A DNA stretch of 64,000 nucleotides, from positions 1 to 64,000 of the forward strand of contig JAUIGE010000009.1 of NCBI GenBank assembly GCA_030430205.1, written 5' to 3'. Shown here one piece after another: positions 15,706-24,691 of this stretch. The notes beneath the pieces are model-generated. The model was not told where the DNA came from. It was given only the letters and a program-made list of their open reading frames with translations, and searched no databases. The stretch comes from Bacteroidia bacterium. Lineage in GTDB: Bacteria > Bacteroidota > Bacteroidia > J057. The position numbers and the translations under genes were made by a program. Position 1 is the first letter of the stretch; each line of letters begins with the position of its first letter.

Positions 15706-17199
15706 ATGGAAATGGAAGAAAAGCTCTTCAAAAAACTACTTTACCCTATGCGATTTTTTTGCCTTTTACTCCTTCAACTGGCGGTAATTCCGCTTAGTGC
15801 ACAGATGACACTCAGCCTGGAGCAATGCCTGCAAATGGCCAGGAGCAATAGCCCTGCTGCCCGGAGCGCCCAATTGTCCATGCAGGCTAATTATTATGAT
15901 TATGAATCATTTAAGGCTGGATTTCTTCCGCAGTTAAGTCTTTCGGCGGACCTGCCCGGGCTGACCCGCTCCATCACCAACATCACCCAGGATGATGGAA
16001 CCATCAAGTTCATTCCGCAAAGTCAGACTTTTTCAACCGTGAGTCTTAATCTTTCGCAGCAAATTCCCCAAACCGGAGGCACCCTTTTCGCCTATTCCTC
16101 TCTTTTTAATCGCCTTGATCTGGAAAATGGGGACAACGTTCTCTGGCAAAGCAGCCCTTTTGTGGTAGGCTTTCGCCAACCTCTCTTTCAGATCAACCGC
16201 ATGAAATGGGAGCGTCAGATCCAGGGCATCGATTTTCAGATTGCGCAATTGCGCTTCTCTGAAGTGATCGAGCAGACGGCCCGGGAGGTACAGGAAATAT
16301 TTTTTGATGCCCTTATTGCCAGCATCAACTATGACATCGCGTCCAAAAATGTGGCGAATAATGACACCATTTTCCAGATTTCCAAAGGCCGGTATAATGT
16401 GGGGAAAATTGCAGAAAACGAATTGTTGCAAAGTGAATTGAGCTACCTCAATGCCCAAACCGAGCAGGCATCTGCTCAGATCAATTATGAGCAGGCGATT
16501 CGTCGCCTCAAGATTGCTCTGGGACTGGAGGATGGCTTGGAGATCCAACTGCTTTCCCCCAGCGAAGCCAATATCCTGCAGGTTGATCCTGAAGAAGCAA
16601 TCGGGAAAGCCCTGGAATACAGCAACCTGATCCAAACGATGGATCGATCCCAAACTCAGGCAGAGCAAAATCTGGCTTTTGCCCGCCAAAATACCCGGCC
16701 TACGGCCAACCTGAATGCAAGCTTTGGGTTGAATGGGACCGATGTTACGCTGCCAGCTTCTTATCAGAATCTGGTGGATCGCGAGACTTTCTCGCTGGGG
16801 CTTGAAGTGCCTCTGCTCCAATGGGGCGCAGCCAGGGCTGAGGTTCAGGCCGCAGAAGCAAGAGCCGATCAGGCACGACTCGAAAACCAGCAGATCAAGC
16901 GTTCCTTTGAAAATGACATTCGGTATCGGGTGCTCAATTTACAATTGTTATCTGCCCAACTTTTTAGGGCCAGCAAGGGAGATACGGTAGCTCTCAGGCG
17001 CTATGAACTCACCAAAAACCGCTACCTGGTCGGCAAGGTTGACATACAGGCGCTTTTCATCGCACAAAATGAAAAAGACAATGCCCGAAGAAGTTATATT
17101 ACTACCCTAAGAAGTTACTGGCGCGCAGTCAGTGAGCTAAGAATCAGCAGTTTGTATGATTTTGAGAAACAAGAACCGATCCGTTGGAATTGGAATTAA
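15706..17199 (+). CDS. TolC-family outer membrane efflux channel
   Basis: 497 residues if started at 15706; an ATG at 15748 gives a tidier signal peptide (MRFFCLLLLQLAVIPLSA, then QM). Two homologous OEP halves with long helices are visible (first ~40-270, second ~280-480; SLSLEQCLQMARSNSPAARSAQLS at the start, LEQCL-type repeat). Forms the trimeric outer-membrane exit duct for the adaptor/permease encoded just upstream. No terminator is evident behind it. Confidence 0.88.
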   Translation: MEMEEKLFKKLLYPMRFFCLLLLQLAVIPLSAQMTLSLEQCLQMARSNSPAARSAQLSMQANYYDYESFKAGFLPQLSLSADLPGLTRSITNITQDDGTIKFIPQSQTFSTVSLNLSQQIPQTGGTLFAYSSLFNRLDLENGDNVLWQSSPFVVGFRQPLFQINRMKWERQIQGIDFQIAQLRFSEVIEQTAREVQEIFFDALIASINYDIASKNVANNDTIFQISKGRYNVGKIAENELLQSELSYLNAQTEQASAQINYEQAIRRLKIALGLEDGLEIQLLSPSEANILQVDPEEAIGKALEYSNLIQTMDRSQTQAEQNLAFARQNTRPTANLNASFGLNGTDVTLPASYQNLVDRETFSLGLEVPLLQWGAARAEVQAAEARADQARLENQQIKRSFENDIRYRVLNLQLLSAQLFRASKGDTVALRRYELTKNRYLVGKVDIQALFIAQNEKDNARRSYITTLRSYWRAVSELRISSLYDFEKQEPIRWNWN

Positions 17200-17281
17200 A
17201 TTATTGAAAATATTTTTAATACTGAACTTTTTTCGGCTCCTTTGCATTTGATACTTATATATTCACTTTTTATCTTGTTTT

Positions 17282-17668
17282 ATGAACATTTATGTTGGAA
17301 ACATCTCTTTTAATGCATCAGAAGATGATTTGAGAGATGCCTTTGAACAGTATGGAACAGTTGAGACTGTAAAAATCGTACTAGACCGTGATACTGGCCG
17401 CTCAAGAGGCTTTGGATTTGTTGAAATGGCAGATGATGATGCTGGAAGAGAAGCCATCAATGCATTGAATGGTTTTGACCTGGAAGGACGCGAATTGAAA
17501 GTAAACGAGGCTCGTCCTCGTGAACCACGCAGAAATAACTTCGGCGGTGGCGGCGGCGGTGGATACCGTGGCGGCGGCGGCGGTGGTGGCGGTTACCGCG
17601 GTGGCGGTGGCGGCGGCGGTGGTTACCGCGGTGGCGGTGGTGGCGGTGGATACCGCGACGACTACTAA
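17282..17668 (+). CDS. Glycine-rich single-RRM RNA-binding protein
   Basis: A 128-residue protein: RNA recognition motif at residues 1-80 with RNP2 (IYVGNI, 3-8) and RNP1 (RGFGFVEM, 41-48), then a basic linker (RPREPRRNN) and a tail made almost entirely of Gly with regularly spaced Tyr-Arg (GGGGGYRGGG units). This resembles RRM proteins of Bacteroidota and cyanobacteria that bind A/U- or purine-rich RNA; the tail can add low-affinity RNA binding or self-association. Followed by a bidirectional terminator at 17720-17739. Confidence 0.93.
   Translation: MNIYVGNISFNASEDDLRDAFEQYGTVETVKIVLDRDTGRSRGFGFVEMADDDAGREAINALNGFDLEGRELKVNEARPREPRRNNFGGGGGGGYRGGGGGGGGYRGGGGGGGGYRGGGGGGGYRDDY
17540..17659 (+). 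repeat. Glycine-rich tandem repeat coding tract
   Basis: A GGT/GGC-rich tract encodes repeated Gly-Gly-Gly-Tyr-Arg-Gly units of the RRM protein tail. The units (GGTGGATACCGTGGC and variants) are near-identical at DNA level, so unit number may vary among relatives by slippage. Confidence 0.8.
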
Positions 17669-17711
17669 AATTCCACGAACTGAACGAAATTTTTGAAATT
17701 TTATAGAAGAA

Positions 17712-17745
17712 AAAAAAATGCGCCTCCCTCGGGAGGCGCTTTCAT
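17712..17745. terminator. Bidirectional terminator
   Basis: GCGCCTCC (17720-17727) and GGAGGCGC (17732-17739) form a perfect 8-bp stem. An A-run precedes it and TTTCATTTT follows, so it can stop the RRM gene on plus and the HerA-like gene on minus. Confidence 0.8.
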
Positions 17746-17748
17746 TTT

Positions 17749-19332
17749 CTAGCGTTTGCGACGACTACTGCTGCTTCTAGTGCTTCGCACACCCAAAATC
17801 CCCAGTATGCCCCGCGTCAATTCTTTAGCTACAGCACGTCCTACCTGACGCACCATGGTATTTTTGCTTAATTCCTCCAAAAAGCTTTCCTCTTCTTTTT
17901 CCCCTACCCTTCTCCTGCGCGTAGTGACCTGAGCCTCCTGCTCACGCTGTTCGCGAAGTTCAGCCTGCCGCTTTTCCTCCTGCGCCTTAGCCATCTTTTC
18001 TTCCAAAATCTCAGCCGCACTCTCGCGATTGATTTCTTTATTGTATTCTGCTATCAAAGCCGATGAAGCCACCAACTCCCCAATTTCATCTTTTGTAAGT
18101 ACATCCATCCGTGATTGCGGTGCCCGCAACATGGTGTGTACCAAGGGAGAGGGAATCCCTTTTTCGTTCAATACAGTTATCAAGGCCTCTCCAATGCCCA
18201 TAGAGGTGAGCCTCTCCTCCACATCATAAAATTCAGACTCAGGGAAGTTCTCCGCCGCCAACCTGATCGCTTTGCGATCTTTGGCCGTGAAAGCACGCAA
18301 AGCGTGCTGTACCTTCATCCCCAACTGCCCCAATACATCATTGGGGATATCCGCGGGATTTTGTGTCACAAAAAAGATCCCCACGCCTTTGGAGCGAATC
18401 AATTTGATGATCGCCTCGATCTGATCCAGGAGAGCATTCGAAGCATTTTCAAAAATCAAATGCGCCTCATCTATGAAAATCACCAATTTTGGTGCTTCCA
18501 GATCTCCTTCTTCGGGAAAAGTGGAATAAATTTCAGCCAGCAGGCTAAGCATAAAAGTGGAAAAAAGCTTGGGCTTATCCTGTATATCCGTCAAACGGAG
18601 AATGGATATCACCCCTCTTCCATAATCATCCAGGCGCATCAGATCCTCTGTGTCAAAGGATAGTTCTCCAAAAAAGCGATCCGCACCTTGCTGCTCCAAC
18701 TCGATGATCTTGCGGATGATTGCACCCACCGAAGCCGTAGAAATACGGCCATACTCCTTCTCAAAAGCTTCTTTGCCATCATCCATCACAAATTGCAGCG
18801 TCCTTTTGATGTCCTCCAGGTCAATCAAAGGCAATTTGTTGTCATCACAATATTTGAATATCACGGCGATCACGCCTGCCTGGGTATCGTTGAGGTCCAG
18901 GATTTTGGAAAAAAGAACAGGTCCAAACTCCGTGACAGTGGCACGCAGGCGCACGCCCGGTTCATCAGAAAGGGAAAGCAGCTCTACGGTAGAAGCGAGG
19001 GCCGTAAATGGCAAGCCGATGGCTGCATGTCGCTCATCAATCTTTCGATGGCCGGGGCTGGCTTGAGCGATACCGCTCAGGTCTCCCTTGATGTCCATCA
19101 AGAGGCTGGGGACGCCTTTGGCGGCGAGTTGCTCTGCAATTACTTGCAGGGTTTTGGTTTTTCCGGTGCCTGTGGCACCGGCGATCAGGCCGTGCCTGTT
19201 AAACATTTTCAAAGGGGCCTGCACCAGCGTGCCTGTCTGGCACTCGTCATTGTACATCGCTCCTCCCAAAATCAGGGATTCACCCTCAAAAACATAACCT
19301 TTCGATATGGAATCGAGAAATTTATCTTTCAT
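17749..19332 (-). CDS. HerA-like ATPase (DUF853 family)
   Basis: A 527-residue P-loop ATPase (ATG at 19332; the upstream in-frame TTG at 19338 is less likely). Walker A GATGTGKT lies at residues ~52-59, preceded by HGLIAGATG; Walker B is PKLVIFIDEAHLIF around 280; an arginine-rich Gln/Asn-containing motif (FFVTQNPADIPNDVLGQLG) follows. This architecture defines DUF853, HerA/FtsK-clade motors that form hexamers. The C-terminal ~75 residues are charged, coiled and end in a Ser/Arg/Lys tail. Typical HerA partners (NurA nuclease) are absent, so it may be the stand-alone family member common in Gram-negatives. DNA translocation role inferred only. Confidence 0.88.
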   Translation of the reverse strand: MKDKFLDSISKGYVFEGESLILGGAMYNDECQTGTLVQAPLKMFNRHGLIAGATGTGKTKTLQVIAEQLAAKGVPSLLMDIKGDLSGIAQASPGHRKIDERHAAIGLPFTALASTVELLSLSDEPGVRLRATVTEFGPVLFSKILDLNDTQAGVIAVIFKYCDDNKLPLIDLEDIKRTLQFVMDDGKEAFEKEYGRISTASVGAIIRKIIELEQQGADRFFGELSFDTEDLMRLDDYGRGVISILRLTDIQDKPKLFSTFMLSLLAEIYSTFPEEGDLEAPKLVIFIDEAHLIFENASNALLDQIEAIIKLIRSKGVGIFFVTQNPADIPNDVLGQLGMKVQHALRAFTAKDRKAIRLAAENFPESEFYDVEERLTSMGIGEALITVLNEKGIPSPLVHTMLRAPQSRMDVLTKDEIGELVASSALIAEYNKEINRESAAEILEEKMAKAQEEKRQAELREQREQEAQVTTRRRRVGEKEEESFLEELSKNTMVRQVGRAVAKELTRGILGILGVRSTRSSSSRRKR

Positions 19333-19360
19333 AATCAATTAATGGGGTAATCAAAAAAGG

Positions 19361-19840
19361 CTAGCTCAAACTCTGTAAAAAGGTTTGAATTTTTGCAGGA
19401 TAGCTATCATAGGCTACCCCATCTGATTGCCAGGCACGGGTAAGAGGAATCCAGTTTGACCCATCTGCCAGCATTTCAATACGAAATCTAAATCGCTTCC
19501 CCTCAGCATCCTTCTCAATCGCTTTCACCTCTGAAAGACGATTCAAAGCATATTTTTCCATTTGTATTTTTCCAATGATGGGTTTTCGGATTATTTCCAG
19601 CATCCTCGTCTTTTCATCAAAAGTCGCAATGGTGGTTTCGCGGGCAAAATACATCAGAAAAGCACCTGCAAGCACCAGAAAGATGCCAAATGGCAGGTAC
19701 TCAGGTTTGTCAAGACCAAAGACAAACAAAAATACCAGTAGGATCAAACCCGCTCCGGCAAAAGTCCATCCCAACATCACATTAAGTGGACTTTTGTCCA
19801 CGATGACCAATCTTTTTTTTGTATATTCAACTATGTCCAT
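19361..19840 (-). CDS. Two-span membrane protein of unknown function
   Basis: A 159-residue protein from the ATG at 19840; the frame also opens 30 bases upstream at a TTG. Two predicted membrane spans (about 24-44 and 49-67) are followed by a ~90-residue soluble beta-rich domain (ETTIATFDEKTRMLEIIRKPIIG ... WIPLTRAWQSDGVAYDSYP). The arrangement resembles small PH-like inner-membrane proteins in Bacteroidota, but I recognise no family. Twenty-eight bases downstream of it on the minus strand begins the HerA-like gene, so they may be cotranscribed; functional link unproven. Confidence 0.55.
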   Translation of the reverse strand: MDIVEYTKKRLVIVDKSPLNVMLGWTFAGAGLILLVFLFVFGLDKPEYLPFGIFLVLAGAFLMYFARETTIATFDEKTRMLEIIRKPIIGKIQMEKYALNRLSEVKAIEKDAEGKRFRFRIEMLADGSNWIPLTRAWQSDGVAYDSYPAKIQTFLQSLS

Positions 19841-19927
19841 GAATTGTGCTTTCTTGTATGAATTCCTCAAAGATAAAAAAGTTCAGAGGATAATCAGGGG
19901 ATTAAATTATTTTGAAAAAATGAAAAT

Positions 19928-20623
19928 ATGGGGATAAAGAAGTTATTGCTGTGTTTTTCCCTTGTGGGAGTGCTTGTATCCTGTGATCCGGCCAGACATC
20001 AGGATGTCCGCAAAATTACTATTCTTGCCCGGTCTACAACCACCAGTGACTCTCTCCTGAATTACCGCATGCAACTCAGCTATCCGGAGATAGACAGCGC
20101 CTCAGAAAACTGGATGCAGGAGTTAAACGCACATTTTGTGCAGGAAATGGAGCAGGATGCAGATAGCTTTCGCAGCTTTATACAAGACTTTGATCCTGGG
20201 ATGCTGCGCGAATTGGAGGGCGATTTCCATGTGCATAGCAATTATGCAAAGCTGTTGAGTCTCAGCCAACGATTTGTCTGGGCCGTGCCAGGGACGCCTA
20301 TTTTACTTGGGGAAGTAAAAACCACCAATTACCGCCGCGAAAAACAAGCGTTTTTAAGCCTCTCAGAATGCTTCAAAAAAGAAGATTTTGAAACCGATCT
20401 TTTGCAAAAAATCAATGCAGAAGTGCGCAATCAATACGGCCAGGACATTTGCCGTGAGGTGGAAAAAAAGGATTTGCATGCTTTTACTTTGGAAAAAGCA
20501 GGAATTCGGTTTTTTCTGGATATATATGGAGGAAATCCCGCCTGCCAGCAATTGGAAATCATATTGCCTTTTGAAAAATTGAAAGGGACGCTGAAGTCCT
20601 TTGTACAAGACTTTTTTGAATAA
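19928..20623 (+). CDS. Lipoprotein, DUF3298-like
   Basis: A 231-residue lipoprotein: signal and lipobox VLVSC with Cys19 as acylation site. The body has the pattern of the DUF3298/RsiV-type fold (LLNYRMQLSYPEIDSASENWMQELNAHFVQEMEQ ... FVWAVPGTPILLGEVKTTNY ... LEIILPFEKLKGTLKSFVQDFF). RsiV-type domains bind lysozyme in some anti-sigma factors, but no membrane anti-sigma helix is present here. The stop overlaps the start of the next gene (TAATG, 20621-20625), indicating translational coupling. Confidence 0.65.
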   Translation: MGIKKLLLCFSLVGVLVSCDPARHQDVRKITILARSTTTSDSLLNYRMQLSYPEIDSASENWMQELNAHFVQEMEQDADSFRSFIQDFDPGMLRELEGDFHVHSNYAKLLSLSQRFVWAVPGTPILLGEVKTTNYRREKQAFLSLSECFKKEDFETDLLQKINAEVRNQYGQDICREVEKKDLHAFTLEKAGIRFFLDIYGGNPACQQLEIILPFEKLKGTLKSFVQDFFE

Positions 20624-22062
20624 TGCAAAACAACAAGCTCCTGAATATGCTCGAAAGGCTTTCAGTCATTGAGCTCAACCGTTTTCAAAAATTTGTGGAC
20701 TCACCCTATTTCAATGCCGATCAACGCCTTTCGGCCTTATCCGAATTTTTTATCCAAAAAATCAAATCAGAAACACCCGAACAGCTTCAACGTGAAGCCC
20801 TTTTCCATCTGATATGGCCGCAGGAGCCATTTGCCTATGCCCGTATCAACCAGCTCCTGACGGAGCTAAAACGCCTGCTCGATCGCTTTTTGGCGATCGA
20901 ATATGTCCAGCAAAAAGACTTTCGTCTTGATTTTGCCCTCCTGCAGACCGCCAACGAACGTGGCTGGGACAAGCTCTACAGACAAGCTTTTCGCCAAAGC
21001 GAAAAACACCTCATCAGCGATTTTCAACGCCCGGAAGAGCTTGCCTATTTTCAATATGAACTGGCCCGATCTGCCGATTACTTTGCGCTCAGCCGCAAAG
21101 ACCGCGAACACACCCCCAGCCTGGAACAGGCTTTATTTCATTTGCAGGCTTTCAGCCTGTTGGCCAGCCTCAAGCATGTCTGCGAGTTGCTCAACCGCCA
21201 ACATATCCTTCCCAGCGAACCCCAAAATGAAAAGCTTGAAAACCTCATTCAGCAAATAGAGGAGAGATCATCCCGCTTTTTGCAGGATCCTTACGTCTTG
21301 CTTTATTATGAGCTGATGTGCATGCTCAGGGAGGAAAAACACGCTCATTTTGAGCAGCTATGCACACTGCTACGGCAAAATAAAACGGCCTTTTCGTTCA
21401 TAGTCCGAAAGGAGCTGAACCAATATGCCCGCAATTTTTGCATCCGAAAAATCAACCAGGGCGAAACCGCCTATTATGCGGAATTGCTGACACTCTATGA
21501 AGAAGCCCTTCAGGATGATTTGCTTTGGGAGGAAAGCTTTATTTCGGCGGGTGAATTCAAAAATATCGTTTCTCTAAGCCTCCGCCTCAGGCGATACAGC
21601 TGGGCAAAAAGCTTTATGGAAAGCTACTCTGACCGTATCAGACCAGCCCAAAGGGAAGCAGTCCTCGCTTACAATGAGGCCCACCTCATGTATGCAGAAG
21701 GTGCCCTTCAGCAAGCTATTCGAAGCCTTCGGAGTCAGCATTTTGAGGATGTGTATTATGAGTTGGGTGCCCGGACCTTATTGCTTAAAATATATTTTGA
21801 ATTGGAAGAAGAAACGGGTTTTTGGGCCCTGGTGCATGCCTTTGGCAACTTTTTGCGCCGCCATAAGCAGATCTCTGCTTACCAGAAAGAAGTTCATCTG
21901 AACTTCATCAAACTCATCAAAAAGCTAGAACGGCTCCGCCAGGGGCAGAGCCGTATGCGAAAAGCGGCTTTTCACACAGCCTATGACAAACTTGCAGCTG
22001 AGCTGCAGGAGGCCCGGGTCAATCACAGGGATTGGCTGGAAGGTCAACTGGAAAAGATGTAA
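20623..22062 (+). CDS. Large all-helical protein of unknown function
   Basis: A 479-residue soluble protein made of amphipathic helices throughout, with repeat-like pairs (for example LSEFFIQKIKSETPEQLQREALFHLIW, LLTELKRLLDRFLAIEYVQQ), suggesting an alpha-solenoid (TPR-like). No signal peptide or membrane span. It starts in overlap with the lipoprotein stop and its C-terminus is basic and charged. It also contains an SPYFNADQRL motif at the start that I associate with an abundant Bacteroidota/Saprospiraceae family lacking a function. It converges with the T9SS gene, 13 bases apart. Confidence 0.6.
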   Translation: MQNNKLLNMLERLSVIELNRFQKFVDSPYFNADQRLSALSEFFIQKIKSETPEQLQREALFHLIWPQEPFAYARINQLLTELKRLLDRFLAIEYVQQKDFRLDFALLQTANERGWDKLYRQAFRQSEKHLISDFQRPEELAYFQYELARSADYFALSRKDREHTPSLEQALFHLQAFSLLASLKHVCELLNRQHILPSEPQNEKLENLIQQIEERSSRFLQDPYVLLYYELMCMLREEKHAHFEQLCTLLRQNKTAFSFIVRKELNQYARNFCIRKINQGETAYYAELLTLYEEALQDDLLWEESFISAGEFKNIVSLSLRLRRYSWAKSFMESYSDRIRPAQREAVLAYNEAHLMYAEGALQQAIRSLRSQHFEDVYYELGARTLLLKIYFELEEETGFWALVHAFGNFLRRHKQISAYQKEVHLNFIKLIKKLERLRQGQSRMRKAAFHTAYDKLAAELQEARVNHRDWLEGQLEKM

Positions 22063-22075
22063 CAAGCTCTTCTCT

Positions 22076-24202
22076 TTACCTCACAACAAATTTTTCAAAA
22101 ATCCGCCCTTTATCCGTCACGATTTCCAGCACATAGTAGGCGGCGGGGAGATCACTGATGTCAAAGTGTTCCTTGCCTACTCCTTTGCCTTCCCAGACCT
22201 GTTTTCCCGAAAGCTCATACAGCTTTGCCTGAAATGAAATCGCCTGCTCAAAGGCGATCACAAAGGCCTGCTGCGCAGGCTGCGGATAAATCACAGGCCG
22301 GGGGCCTGAAAAAGCCTGCTGAATGCCTGTGGCATTCGGATCGGTCAGCACCACTTCCGCATCAGCAAAGCTGATGGGAATCTCATGCTGATCTGCGCTG
22401 AGCGCCACGATATCTGAAAAGCTGAAGCTCAAAAGCTCGCTCAGCGCCCGTTTGCCCGAAAGGTCTTCGACCATGACGATGTCTGCGCGCGCTATTCTGC
22501 CAAAACCGCTTCGGTTTTGGTGATCGAGGCGTGTCATGGCAAAGTCTATTTCGCCATCGTCGGCGAGGTAATGGCTGAAGTTTAGCAGGTCTATGCTGCT
22601 CTGGCCCAGCCAGGTCGTATCATAGGAAATGCTGGCGATCGCTCCGCTATCCTGAAGCAGGCTTTGGTTAAAGGAAAGGGTAAATGCGATGCCATATATG
22701 CTGTCAGCGGGCAGGGTATCTGTTCCCAGATAAATGATCAAAGTCGCAGTATCTCCTGTCATGAGGCTGTCTTGCAGCACTTCTGCATAGAGCAAAGCGC
22801 CATTGCCGCTGCGCCCTCTTTTGTTATGGGTTTGCCCATAATTCTGGCTGATTGCGGCCGTATCGGCGATATTGATGGTGCCATCACCATTGCAATCCAC
22901 ATGCTTGATTTCCGCGCCATTGGCGAGGCTATCTCCCCAGTCAAAGGCCCGCTGGCCGACCCAGTTAAGCGAGGCATTCTGCCTCGTATAGCCGCCCCGC
23001 CCAAAGACCGTACCGATGGTCAATACATCCAGGTTGTTGGCTACGCCATCATAATTGGCGTCACCGGGCCAGACACTGTCCTGCCCGCAAGGCAAGGGAA
23101 CCACAATCTGTATCCCTATTTGACTGCTACAACCCATTGTATCGGTTACTTCTATGCCGTATGTAGTTATCTGGGGAGGAGAAGCAAAAGGATTGAGGAT
23201 ATTAGGATTGCTGAGACCTAAATTGGGAAACCAAAGTACGCTGGAGAAACCATGATGGGAAGTATAACTTCCCTGAAGCTGTGCGGCATCGCCGAGGCAA
23301 ATAAAGGTATCCGGCCCGCCGAAGGCGGTGGGAGGCTCTGCAATTATGATACACAAGCTATCTGCATTGCTCATACAGCCATTGAAGTCAACGCCATAAT
23401 AATAGTAACAAACGGTATCCAGCGGCGCTTGTATCGCTATGGGAGTAACGGTAGGAGTTCCTGAACTGGTGGTATTGTAGCCGCATTGAGCGGGTTTATT
23501 ACATGACCAGCTAAAGCTGGCAGGCAAGCCTGTTGATAAGGCTCCATTTAAAGGAAGGCTTTGCCCGTGGCAAAGCAGGGTATCATTCCCGATGTTGGCC
23601 TGCGGGCCTGGATGGATGACTATAGTGAAGGTTGCGCTATCGCTACATCCTCTGTCGTTGATTATTAATTTCCCTTGATTTGTTCCTGCATTGGGAAACT
23701 GAATCGGTCCGGGATTTGGGGTAGAAGCATAGCGGGGAATAGCACCCGGCCCAAAATCCCAGTAATAGAATGGATTGAAGGGCGAATTTATCCCACTCAG
23801 GAAAGTCACCAAATCTCCCTGACACAGGGAAGAAGGAGACGAAATCGTAATAGGCCCAACCGCAATGGGGTTGACAATCACTTCAAAAGTATCTTTTAGC
23901 CCCATATTGTCTGTCACAATTAGCCGAGCTGTATCCTGTAGAGGACTCAAAAAACTCACCTGGTGAGGTCCTGCGGTATTGGCAGTCTGGGGACTTGCTG
24001 AATTTCCAAAATCCCAATTATAGCTCAGGCCGGTACCAAGGGATTGGTCCGTTAGGGTCACGGTGGTATTTATACAGATTGGAGAAGATGGGCTGATGCT
24101 AAACCGGGCGGTAGGTTGCGCATCAGTTAAAAGAGGAAAAATCAGAAATAGCAAAAGTAGTTTGCTGATCAGGGGGCGTAAAAAATAGGTGTTTACTTTC
24201 AT
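22076..24202 (-). CDS. T9SS cargo with PKD, dockerin-like and cohesin-like modules
   Basis: About 708 residues. Signal peptide 1-28. A clear PKD-like domain lies at ~30-112 (WDFGNSAS), others follow to ~370 (CQGDLVTFLSG, CHGQSLPLNG, CLGDAAQLQG starts). At 381-392 and 436-447 are two dockerin-type Ca-binding loops (DANYDGVANNLD, DCNGDGTINIAD). Residues ~468-625 form a cohesin-like beta sandwich, and ~635-708 a T9SS sorting domain (YPQPAQQAFVI ... LYELSGKQVWEGKG ... YYVLEIVTDKGRIFEKFVVR). It is exported by Sec, then by the T9SS to the surface. ATG at 24202 gives the best signal peptide; in-frame ATGs at 24220 and 24259 add residues before it. Function: adhesion or complex assembly (inferred). 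Confidence 0.8.
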   Translation of the reverse strand: MKVNTYFLRPLISKLLLLFLIFPLLTDAQPTARFSISPSSPICINTTVTLTDQSLGTGLSYNWDFGNSASPQTANTAGPHQVSFLSPLQDTARLIVTDNMGLKDTFEVIVNPIAVGPITISSPSSLCQGDLVTFLSGINSPFNPFYYWDFGPGAIPRYASTPNPGPIQFPNAGTNQGKLIINDRGCSDSATFTIVIHPGPQANIGNDTLLCHGQSLPLNGALSTGLPASFSWSCNKPAQCGYNTTSSGTPTVTPIAIQAPLDTVCYYYYGVDFNGCMSNADSLCIIIAEPPTAFGGPDTFICLGDAAQLQGSYTSHHGFSSVLWFPNLGLSNPNILNPFASPPQITTYGIEVTDTMGCSSQIGIQIVVPLPCGQDSVWPGDANYDGVANNLDVLTIGTVFGRGGYTRQNASLNWVGQRAFDWGDSLANGAEIKHVDCNGDGTINIADTAAISQNYGQTHNKRGRSGNGALLYAEVLQDSLMTGDTATLIIYLGTDTLPADSIYGIAFTLSFNQSLLQDSGAIASISYDTTWLGQSSIDLLNFSHYLADDGEIDFAMTRLDHQNRSGFGRIARADIVMVEDLSGKRALSELLSFSFSDIVALSADQHEIPISFADAEVVLTDPNATGIQQAFSGPRPVIYPQPAQQAFVIAFEQAISFQAKLYELSGKQVWEGKGVGKEHFDISDLPAAYYVLEIVTDKGRIFEKFVVR

Positions 24203-24688
24203 GTGACTTCTTTTTTTCATGATGCCAAAGTAGAAGCTTATCTCTGCATAGAAAATCACAATTTTTTACAAAAGATGAGAAAAAACACAGGTCAAAATAC
24301 CATAATTAACTGTATATCAATTGAGTAAAATGAAATTAATTGAAATTAAATTGATTTAATCAGGAAATATATGGATAAGAAGCTTGGAGAATAATCTTTC
24401 ACCCCATTATATCCCCTATATGCAAATCACGATCCTACTTATCATCCTTACCCAAGACAGCAGCCTGTAGGCCCAGGAGATTTAGTACAACTCTTTCTTG
24501 TTTATTACAACATCAAATAGAATGATGAAAATGTCACTGATAGTACACAAAGAGGTAGCGGGAATTTGAGTAGTGGTCTAGCCCCCTATTAATCGGACAA
24601 AATTCCAGACGGGTTAAAAAATTAGGATAAATATAAAGAACTTTGTGCTGAGACGAAACGACCGAAGGTGATCATTCATTCTATAATC
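24203..24688. other. AT-rich gap with IS3-like terminal sequence
   Basis: No gene of substance is found in these 486 bases, apart from very short frames. From about 24574 to 24599 the text TGGTCTAGCCCCC...GGACA resembles the terminal inverted repeat of IS3/IS150-group elements (TG...CC...GGACA), but no second end and no transposase are visible. Base composition is clearly AT-richer than the flanking genes, as is the following ORF. Confidence 0.35.
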
Positions 24689-24691
24689 ATG

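Noticed and set aside
16033-16821. Antisense frame of 262 codons within TolC
   Set aside because: TolC is supported by operon position, signal peptide and repeat structure; the antisense frame has neither start context nor family.
17241-17278. TTTG/TATCTTG promoter match before the RRM gene
   Set aside because: Would put transcription start at or after the ATG, giving a leaderless message; too weak.
17540-17660. Regular repeat tract as CRISPR
   Set aside because: Units are codon-phased GGT/GGC runs encoding the RRM protein tail; there are no spacers or cas genes.
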